A DNA stretch of 24,292 nucleotides from a virus. The stretch spans positions 1-24,292 of the IMG/VR virus record IMGVR_UViG_3300042392_000822; one strand, 5' to 3'. The position numbers and the translations under genes were made by a program. Shown here piece by piece: positions 1 through 4,868 of the stretch. The number at the start of each line of letters is the position of its first letter. Within the stretch, counting starts at the first letter, position 1. The notes under the pieces were generated by a model. That model ran no database searches. It was not told where the DNA came from and was given only the letters and a program-made list of their open reading frames with translations.

Positions 1-243
1 AAGATTCAGGTCACCAATCGGGTAGCATCTACAGAGGGGACACAAGAATCTGCTCCTCGACAATCGGTGAGAAAGGAAACAGAAACCGTTGGGGTACTCC
101 AAACTCCCATCTCTAGTGAAGCCCTTCCCTCCGTTACACCTATGAGTTCATCGTTAGCTACAACCGAAGTGGTAGGGGAATTAAATGGGGTGATAGGAGA
201 TATAGAAAGGAATAGAAGAATAACCGAAAGTATGAGAAGATGA
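1..243 (+). CDS. C-terminal end of an unrecognised protein (5' truncated)
   Basis: The reading frame is open from the first base of the window and stops at TGA 241-243, giving 80 visible residues with the start outside the window. The residues are rich in Ser, Thr, Glu, Val and Pro, with no hydrophobic segment, no Cys and no recognisable motif; the last ten are basic (several Arg). This looks like a disordered C-terminal tail. The stop overlaps the next start (TGATG), so translational coupling is likely. Base composition is visibly richer in G and C than the rest of the window. No function can be assigned. The frame could in principle be fortuitous, but the 80-codon opening and the overlapped downstream start argue for a real gene end. 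Confidence 0.5.
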   Translation, partial: KIQVTNRVASTEGTQESAPRQSVRKETETVGVLQTPISSEALPSVTPMSSSLATTEVVGELNGVIGDIERNRRITESMRR

Positions 244-371
244 TGATGATAAGCTGGGTTAAATTTGTATTGGGCTCTACACTCATTCTTTTGGGGGCAG
301 GAGCAGTTATCGTGACTGGGTTGGTATACTTTCCCATTTGGTTACTTCGGAGGGATAAGAGGTGGATTTAA
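243..371 (+). CDS. 42-aa single-span membrane peptide
   Basis: ATG 243-245 overlaps the stop of the preceding frame, and a second ATG follows immediately. The 42-residue product has a short polar start, one long hydrophobic segment (about residues 6-35, rich in Val, Leu, Gly and Ile) and a strongly basic C-terminus (RRDKR). The positive-inside rule therefore puts the C-terminus in the cytoplasm. It overlaps the next gene by 10 nt. Small single-span phage peptides of this type include holin-like, spanin-like and superinfection-exclusion proteins, but nothing here decides between them and no lysis gene is visible nearby. Function unknown. Confidence 0.5.
   Translation: MMISWVKFVLGSTLILLGAGAVIVTGLVYFPIWLLRRDKRWI
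349..353 (+). promoter_or_regulatory. Strong Shine-Dalgarno site deciding a GTG start
   Basis: GGAGG lies 8 nt upstream of GTG 362-364, inside the end of the membrane-peptide gene. It is the best Shine-Dalgarno match noticed in the window, where most genes start behind A/T-only leaders. It supports GTG as the true start of the sulfotransferase-like gene. Confidence 0.6.
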
Positions 372-1060
372 CACTATATAATAACTATTGGTTAGTTCCC
401 GCAAAATGTGGTAGCCGTCATATAGATAAGTTATTAGATATTAAAACACAATTAAATACACAATTTCCGTTGGATTGGGATGAGTTTATAAACGATACGG
501 AAAATCATAACAAAATAATGATTCCTTCGGAACATATATTCCATTATTGGAAACTACCCATTACACATATAATATTAAGGGAGCCGATGGATTTATTACA
601 AGCCGCATTACATACCGATATATCCGGACATCATAAAAATTTAATAAAAGATGGGGGTGGGTTTATTTCTACTAATTTGGAATTAAGGGAATGGTTATTG
701 AAATATACTACATTTGGAACGGGGCATTGGTCACCCACACTATATAAGGGATTGTGGTATTTGTTTCAAATGAGACCAAATATACAAATAGTTCCATTAA
801 GGGATTTAACCCGTTTTCTTGCTAAAAATGGTATTGTTGGTGCTACTGGTGCATACACTCCATCCGATTATAATTTTTCGAAATACGGTCCTTCTCGTAC
901 GGATATAATCAATTCCATAAAGATAGTGTTTCCCGAGATATGGTCTAGGATACTAAATGCTATAGAGGAAGAAACTAAATACTATGATTATATATGTGAT
1001 AGAAAAATACTGGAACTACCGAAAATAAAAAAAATTAGAAAAAAGGTGAGATTAATATAA
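362..1060 (+). CDS. Sulfotransferase-like P-loop protein, 232 aa
   Basis: The start is GTG behind a GGAGG site. The N-terminus (about residues 11-21, VPAKCGSRHI) matches the 5'-phosphosulfate-binding loop of PAPS-dependent sulfotransferases (PKxGSxxL type). ILREP at about 71-75, followed by a helix, resembles the 3'-phosphate-binding RDP element. A second VPLRDL-like strand follows near residue 143. The family moves a sulfuryl group from PAPS to a hydroxyl or amine acceptor. At 232 aa it is near the short end for the family. The acceptor cannot be inferred. The gene overlaps the membrane-peptide gene by 10 nt and converges on the minus-strand block. A degenerate nucleotide-binding protein without sulfotransferase activity is the main alternative. 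A second short protein with similar motifs lies at 4206-4805. Confidence 0.55.
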   Translation: MDLTLYNNYWLVPAKCGSRHIDKLLDIKTQLNTQFPLDWDEFINDTENHNKIMIPSEHIFHYWKLPITHIILREPMDLLQAALHTDISGHHKNLIKDGGGFISTNLELREWLLKYTTFGTGHWSPTLYKGLWYLFQMRPNIQIVPLRDLTRFLAKNGIVGATGAYTPSDYNFSKYGPSRTDIINSIKIVFPEIWSRILNAIEEETKYYDYICDRKILELPKIKKIRKKVRLI

Positions 1061-1089
1061 CTATCAATTGAGGTATAAAAATTTTTCTT

Positions 1090-1124
1090 AAAAAAGTTCG
1101 ACGGAGGTCCCCCAACCCCCGCCG
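1090..1124 (-). terminator. Rho-independent terminator of the minus-strand block
   Basis: Read on the minus strand, CGGCGGGGG (1124-1116) pairs over nine positions with CCTCCGTCG (1107-1099) across an 8-nt loop; two of the pairs are G-U. The stem is followed by AAC and six T (1095-1090). On the plus strand the same stem would carry two A-C mismatches and has no T tract after it, so it works for the minus strand only. It lies 15 nt after the stop of the 194-aa gene. Confidence 0.7.
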
Positions 1125-1138
1125 ATAAAAAATATGTG

Positions 1139-1723
1139 TTATGCTTTTACTAATACTTTGGTTAGGGATTCCAAAGTTCCTTTCTTCCAATAGGAGGAGT
1201 TGAAGTTCATAAACTGCTCCCAAAGAGTATTACCTACCATAGGTCTAGAGTAGTTAGAAGGGTCAAAGGTATTCCACTCATTCAACCAGTATTCTACTGA
1301 ATCCCACTTTGGTTTATTTTCTACGAAGATGTAAGATGGGAAGTAATCCATTTGAGTTCCGTTATCTGTTAGAACCTCATCGTTTCTGTATTCGTAACAA
1401 TCATACATTCCATCGAATCTACCAGCTTTAAAGTTGTAGGAGAATAGTTGGATATCGTTGTAGATGTTGGTGGAGACTGGAGAACCATCTGCTTTACTCA
1501 CATTGATTCGTACTGAAGAACCACCACTATAGACATCGGAATTAGCCCAAACTACTATGGAGTTTCCGTACTTTTGTTTTGCGTATTGCTTAATCACACT
1601 CGCAGTGTTTTTAGCATTCATATTGATAAATGGTTTGTTGTTATCCCATTTTTTGGTCTGTAGGGAAGCAGATGGAAGTTCAAAAGTCATTTTGTTAAAT
1701 CCGAATTTCATTTTCTTACTCAT
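1139..1723 (-). CDS. LPD29-type polyvalent-protein-associated domain protein, 194 aa
   Basis: Residues about 37-113 have the pattern of large polyvalent protein-associated domain 29: a helix beginning KNTASVIKQYAKQKYG, a strand with VVW, then GGSSVRINV, and later GRFDGMYD at about 101-108. LPD domains occur in phage and plasmid proteins thought to be delivered or made early against host defences; the molecular activity of LPD29 is not established. Here the domain stands almost alone with a roughly 80-residue C-terminal region rich in Trp, Tyr and Asn. The gene has its own promoter (1762-1792), a C-rich leader and a terminator after it. This fits an early gene with an accessory or counter-defence role, which is inference from architecture only. 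Confidence 0.6.
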   Translation of the reverse strand: MSKKMKFGFNKMTFELPSASLQTKKWDNNKPFINMNAKNTASVIKQYAKQKYGNSIVVWANSDVYSGGSSVRINVSKADGSPVSTNIYNDIQLFSYNFKAGRFDGMYDCYEYRNDEVLTDNGTQMDYFPSYIFVENKPKWDSVEYWLNEWNTFDPSNYSRPMVGNTLWEQFMNFNSSYWKKGTLESLTKVLVKA

Positions 1724-1727
1724 TTTT

Positions 1728-1743
1728 AGGGGGGTTTTAGGGG
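1728..1743 (-). promoter_or_regulatory. C-rich leader element before the LPD29 gene
   Basis: On the minus strand the untranslated leader reads CCCCTAAAACCCCCCT, ending 5 nt before the ATG. A related element (CCCCTAACCCC) precedes the 69-aa gene upstream. Such C runs are rare in this AT-rich window. The position over the initiation region suggests translational control or protein binding, but this is unproven. Confidence 0.4.
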
Positions 1744-1761
1744 TTATCTCTTATTACTCTA

Positions 1762-1792
1762 TAAATGTACGAAAAGTTTCTCACAATTCCAA
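1762..1792 (-). promoter_or_regulatory. Bacteroidota-type promoter for the LPD29 gene
   Basis: Minus strand: TTG (1792-1790), 20 bp, TACATTTA (1769-1762). This fits the -33/-7 consensus (TTTG, about 20 bp, TAnnTTTG). The predicted start of transcription gives a leader of roughly 30 nt containing the C-rich element. Confidence 0.65.
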
Positions 1793-1821
1793 GAGCTTGT
1801 GAAAATATTTTTGGATTATTT

Positions 1822-2031
1822 TTAATATTTTTTTGCAGCTTGGATGTGTGATATTACACTCTTTAATCCACCTTTCAGATACCCAGTCTCAAATGCCAGT
1901 TGGGAAAGGAGTTCGGAAGAGTGTTCCCTCGAAGCAGGTTCTGCTGCCATCAATGTAGAGTGGATAGTGGATTCAATTGAGTTAACTAATTCGATTAGTT
2001 GGGCTTTGGTGTAAGTTTTGTAATTATACAT
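1822..2031 (-). CDS. 69-aa hypothetical protein
   Basis: A small, mostly helical protein with a Tyr/Lys-rich start. It has no Cys, no predicted membrane segment and no recognised motif. It lies between the 50-aa and LPD29 genes on the minus strand and has its own promoter at 2069-2099. The leader shares TAGAGTAATAA and AACCCCTAA with that of the LPD29 gene, so the two are probably co-regulated. The organisation (short, separately promoted, early-type promoter) is typical of phage early accessory genes. Function unknown. Confidence 0.6.
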   Translation of the reverse strand: MYNYKTYTKAQLIELVNSIESTIHSTLMAAEPASREHSSELLSQLAFETGYLKGGLKSVISHIQAAKKY

Positions 2032-2036
2032 ACGAT

Positions 2037-2049
2037 TTGGGGTTAGGGG
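2037..2049 (-). promoter_or_regulatory. C-rich leader element before the 69-aa gene
   Basis: On the minus strand the leader contains CCCCTAACCCC, ending about 8 nt before the ATG; the plus strand reads TTGGGGTTAGGGG. It is the counterpart of the element at 1728-1743. Confidence 0.4.
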
Positions 2050-2068
2050 TTTAACTATTATTACTCTA

Positions 2069-2099
2069 CTAATCTACGAAAAAAGACCGAATAATCCTA
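2069..2099 (-). promoter_or_regulatory. Bacteroidota-type promoter for the 69-aa gene
   Basis: Minus strand: TAG (2099-2097) in place of TTG, 20 bp, TAGATTAG (2076-2069). The segment TTTTTTCG sits just upstream of the -7 box, as in the promoter at 12020-12050, which also has CTAG at the -33 position. The AATAGTTAAAC block downstream is also shared with that promoter. Confidence 0.55.
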
Positions 2100-2113
2100 G
2101 CTTTTTCTAACAT

Positions 2114-2266
2114 TTATTTTTCAACTCCTAACACCCATTGGAGTGTAGCAATTGCCGTTCTTATTTTTAGTATGTTGATATCATGTAGAATATCTTCCCG
2201 CATTTCTCGTGCCAGTTCAACCTCTAACTCTGCAATTTCTATTAGAATATCCGTTTCGTTTTTCAT
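2114..2266 (-). CDS. 50-aa hypothetical protein
   Basis: The ATG is at 2266-2264 and the stop TAA at 2116-2114. The product is a short amphipathic helical protein: acidic N-terminal half (several Glu), followed by a Leu/Ile-rich segment ending in Lys. There is no motif or membrane segment. The evidence for it being real is its own well-formed promoter at 2291-2321 and its place as first gene of the minus-strand block. Function unknown. Confidence 0.5.
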   Translation of the reverse strand: MKNETDILIEIAELEVELAREMREDILHDINILKIRTAIATLQWVLGVEK

Positions 2267-2290
2267 ATAGTGTATTATTTCATAACAAAT

Positions 2291-2321
2291 CCAATGTACA
2301 AAAAATGAAAATAAAAAACAA
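2291..2321 (-). promoter_or_regulatory. Bacteroidota-type promoter for the 50-aa gene
   Basis: Minus strand: TTG (2321-2319), 20 bp, TACATTGG (2298-2291). It is divergent from the plus-strand promoter at 2339-2369 with only 17 bp between the two -33 boxes, so the two directions may compete or share regulation. Confidence 0.6.
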
Positions 2322-2338
2322 GCTTTTAATCAGTTATT

Positions 2339-2369
2339 TTGGAAAATTTAATAATTATTAGTATATTGT
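2339..2369 (+). promoter_or_regulatory. Bacteroidota-type promoter for the 2394-4805 run
   Basis: TTG (2339-2341, preceded by TTT), exactly 20 bp, TATATTGT (2362-2369). The predicted leader to ATG 2394 is about 17-19 nt. It is the only recognisable promoter before the five-gene run that follows. Confidence 0.6.
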
Positions 2370-2393
2370 TATACTCTAATCATCTACATCTAT

Positions 2394-2696
2394 ATGAATG
2401 CCAAAGTTTTATCTAGCCTAGAAAGAAGTTACATCCAATTGGATTGGAAAGAATATATTAGTAAGATAGAAATGAATGCAGAGCAGATGATTAAGATTAT
2501 CGATTTAATCGAAGTTTTCAAAAAAATTAAAGGAACTAAAGAATTAGTTGTATTTAGGTTTGAAGGAGTACCTGCATACGTTACCGTTAAAAAGGAAGAA
2601 TATAGTTCAATATTGGATTGGATACATCAGAGAATGCTAGATTTTGAAATTTTTGAGCAGTGTAAACGAATCGATGATATAATCAAATCTTTATGA
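2394..2696 (+). CDS. 100-aa hypothetical protein
   Basis: A mixed helix/strand protein with an acidic, Ile/Leu-rich character. A helical N-terminal half is followed by a short beta stretch (about residues 48-66, ELVVFRFEG then AYVTVKK) and a C-terminal helix with one Cys. No family was recognised. It is first in a plus-strand run behind a good promoter and overlaps the next gene by 4 nt (ATGA), so the two are probably translated together. Function unknown. Confidence 0.65.
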   Translation: MNAKVLSSLERSYIQLDWKEYISKIEMNAEQMIKIIDLIEVFKKIKGTKELVVFRFEGVPAYVTVKKEEYSSILDWIHQRMLDFEIFEQCKRIDDIIKSL

Positions 2697-2929
2697 ACAA
2701 AGTATCAGAAATATTTTTAAGTTGGAGAAGAGCTGCAAACCCAACACCAGAGCAAACTATATTAGCTGGAAAACGATATACTATTTGTCAAACATGCCCA
2801 TCCAAACAACCTTCAGTAGTATTTACCGAAATATGCGGTGAATGTGGGTGTCCGTTGGGTAAAAAGATATTCACACCTGTTATGGGTAGTTGCGATTTAA
2901 AGAAATGGAATAGTGTAGAAAATTTATAA
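2693..2929 (+). CDS. Small zinc-ribbon protein, 78 aa
   Basis: ATG 2693 overlaps the upstream stop. The protein has CQTC at about 32-35 and CGECGCPLGKK at about 48-58, with a further Cys near residue 67. The spacing fits a treble-clef or zinc-ribbon fold holding one Zn. The layout RYxICxxCP then CxxCGCPLxxK recurs in small uncharacterised phage proteins. Roles proposed for such proteins (nucleic-acid or protein binding) are generic. The gene is sandwiched between a hypothetical and a SIS-domain isomerase, which does not point to a function. There are no membrane segments. Confidence 0.65.
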   Translation: MNKVSEIFLSWRRAANPTPEQTILAGKRYTICQTCPSKQPSVVFTEICGECGCPLGKKIFTPVMGSCDLKKWNSVENL

Positions 2930-2936
2930 AGCATAT

Positions 2937-3437
2937 ATGGATTTACAAGAATATAAAAAATGTTTATCCCAAATAGAATTGGGTAAATTAGCAACATTGA
3001 AAAATTTAATACATCATCATAGTAATATCATTATATTAGGTAATGGTGGTAGTAATGCCGTTGCGTTACATATAGCAGAGGATTACCATAAAATGTTAGG
3101 GGTTAAAGCAATTGCGTTCGGAGATACTCCTAGAATGAGTTGTTATGCGAATGATTACGGATGGGATAACGCATATCAAATGTTTTTAGAACACTTTGTG
3201 GAGGGCGATACATTGGTAATATTAATATCATCATCAGGTAATTCAAAAAATATACTGAATTGTGCGAAGTATTGTGTAGATAACTCTATTGATATGATTA
3301 CAATGTCGGGTCATTCCGAAAAGAATAAATTGAAATCCAACTTTGGTAGTCATTCAAAATTACATTTTTGGGTAGATAGTAAAGATTACGGAATTGTTGA
3401 AGGATTGCACGAACTAATTTTACATTCTGTAATTTAA
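2937..3437 (+). CDS. SIS-domain sugar-phosphate isomerase, GmhA-like, 166 aa
   Basis: This is a single SIS domain. GNGGSNAVALHIAEDY (about 35-50) matches the phosphosugar-binding loop and zinc-ligand helix of sedoheptulose-7-phosphate isomerase GmhA. SSSGNSKNI (about 98-106) is the second phosphate loop, and the C-terminal helix ends ELILH. By alignment by eye with bacterial GmhA, the zinc ligands become His45, Asp49 (Glu in GmhA), Glu155 (Gln) and His163. Two ligands are conserved and two changed conservatively. GmhA makes D-glycero-manno-heptose 7-phosphate, the first step to ADP- or GDP-heptose. At 166 aa it is slightly short. A related isomerase or a DiaA-like binding protein is possible. 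Context with sugar and sulfate transfer genes favours sugar chemistry. Confidence 0.75.
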   Translation: MDLQEYKKCLSQIELGKLATLKNLIHHHSNIIILGNGGSNAVALHIAEDYHKMLGVKAIAFGDTPRMSCYANDYGWDNAYQMFLEHFVEGDTLVILISSSGNSKNILNCAKYCVDNSIDMITMSGHSEKNKLKSNFGSHSKLHFWVDSKDYGIVEGLHELILHSVI

Positions 3438-3465
3438 TAAGTTTCATTAGTTAGACAAAAAATTT

Positions 3466-4206
3466 ATGGCATCAAATATATCAACAAAACATAGAGAATT
3501 GACAGAACAAATAGCAGACCAAAAACGACCAAAAGGTTCTATTAAATTTCAACTTCAGTTAAATGAAGAACAAAAACAAGCCAAAGAAAAGATTTTATCA
3601 AATGCAATTACCATATTGAGTGGTAAAGCAGGTAGTGGTAAAACACTCCTAGCGTGTCAGGTTGCATTGGATATGTTATTTAAGAAAGAAGTTAAACAAA
3701 TCATCATCACAAGACCTACCGTATCCAAAGAAGAAATTGGATTCCTACCAGGTGACCTTCGCGAAAAGATGGAACCTTGGATGCAGCCAGTTTATGCAAA
3801 CTTTTATCAACTTTACAACAAACAAAAAATAGATGAGATTTTAAAAGATGGGACAGTAGAAATTGTACCCCTTGCATTTATGCGAGGTAGAACATTTTTG
3901 GATTCATTTATTATTGTAGATGAGGCTCAAAATTGTACTAACGAACAAATGGAAATGATTACATCTCGTTTGGGATTGAGAAGTAAAATGGTGGTGTGTG
4001 GTGATACACAACAAGTAGATTTAAAATCAAAAGGAGAAAGTGGATTTAAGTTTTTAGTATCTGCTGCAAAGAAGATTAAGGATATGGATTCACATACCCT
4101 ACTTACCAACCATAGACATCCAGTAGTTGATTCCCTATTAGAAGCATACGATGCGTTTTATGCGATTGCATCAAATATATCTGGCTCAATTAAGAATGGT
4201 AAATAA
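3466..4206 (+). CDS. phoH: PhoH-like P-loop ATPase, 246 aa
   Basis: The Walker A motif is GKAGSGKT at 53-60, with Walker B FIIVDE at about 148-153 followed by AQN. ITRPTVSKEEIGFLPGD (about 81-97) is the hallmark PhoH segment, and CGDTQQVDL (about 178-186) forms the sensor region. PhoH proteins are cytoplasmic ATPases related to the helicase core of superfamily 1 and are among the most common auxiliary genes of marine phages; links to RNA metabolism or phosphate stress are proposed but not settled for phages. Length is typical for the phage form. The stop overlaps the start of the next gene (TAATG), implying coupling. Identification is firm, but the in vivo role is not. Confidence 0.95.
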   Translation: MASNISTKHRELTEQIADQKRPKGSIKFQLQLNEEQKQAKEKILSNAITILSGKAGSGKTLLACQVALDMLFKKEVKQIIITRPTVSKEEIGFLPGDLREKMEPWMQPVYANFYQLYNKQKIDEILKDGTVEIVPLAFMRGRTFLDSFIIVDEAQNCTNEQMEMITSRLGLRSKMVVCGDTQQVDLKSKGESGFKFLVSAAKKIKDMDSHTLLTNHRHPVVDSLLEAYDAFYAIASNISGSIKNGK

Positions 4207-4805
4207 TGAGAATATTAATAATAGCGATGGGTAGAAGTGGTGGATACTCTTTACTTAATTGGATTGGTTCAGAAAAAAGGTATGAAACTATTCATGAACC
4301 AACAATGGATAATGGGGATATATTGAGTATTTATAAAATACGATTATTGGCTAAAAACAAAAACAATACGGTAGTAAAATATTTGATTAGTGAAATAGAA
4401 AATGAATTAGATACGTTCGATTGGAGTAATTGGGATAAAATTATTGGTTTGATACGAAATGATACACGAGAGTGTGCGATATCACACTGCTGGGCATTGG
4501 CTTCTAACATTTGGAGAGATTGTTATGAAATAACTAATGAATGGATAACAGAAAATGAAGAAGAAATCAAAAAGGAGGAATCTAGATTACAAAAAAACAA
4601 AGAGTTAATATCTAATATACCACAAATTGAATTATTAATATCATACGAAAATATATATTGTGAAAATCTATATCAAAGTAATGTAGATATTGATAAATTA
4701 ACTAACTATCTAGAAATTAAAAAAGTAAAATCGTATTCTCTATTAGATAATAGAAATAGATTACGAAATACAATTGATATTAAACCAAAACAAAACTTAA
4801 TATAG
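4206..4805 (+). CDS. Second short sulfotransferase-like P-loop protein, 199 aa
   Basis: The product begins directly with a strand and loop: MRILIIAMGRSGGYSLLNWI. This resembles the GRSGSTLL phosphosulfate loop of sulfotransferases. IGLIRNDTREC at about 80-90, followed by ISHCWAL, resembles the 3'-phosphate site (RxD/N with a Ser after one helical turn). The C-terminal third is Lys/Glu/Asn-rich with a likely helical hairpin and lacks the later conserved core, so this is a minimal form. ATG 4206 overlaps the PhoH stop. It may transfer sulfate from PAPS to a glycan or protein, but an inactive nucleotide-binding role cannot be excluded. No internal promoter; last gene before the Hint protein. Confidence 0.5.
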   Translation: MRILIIAMGRSGGYSLLNWIGSEKRYETIHEPTMDNGDILSIYKIRLLAKNKNNTVVKYLISEIENELDTFDWSNWDKIIGLIRNDTRECAISHCWALASNIWRDCYEITNEWITENEEEIKKEESRLQKNKELISNIPQIELLISYENIYCENLYQSNVDIDKLTNYLEIKKVKSYSLLDNRNRLRNTIDIKPKQNLI

Positions 4806-4868
4806 AATAATAATCATTTATTTGTAATACTCATATTTATACAGGAATAAACGAATAAACACAACACT

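Noticed and set aside
1557-1802. Plus-strand 81-codon frame opposite the LPD29 gene
   Set aside because: It runs through the promoter and leader of the LPD29 gene. No start signal was seen, and its hydrophobic product is a shadow of the opposite gene.
4806-4868. TATTTATA in the gap before the Hint gene as a T4-type late promoter
   Set aside because: TATAAATA reads on the minus strand only here and no matching plus-strand box recurs before other late genes, so it was not called.
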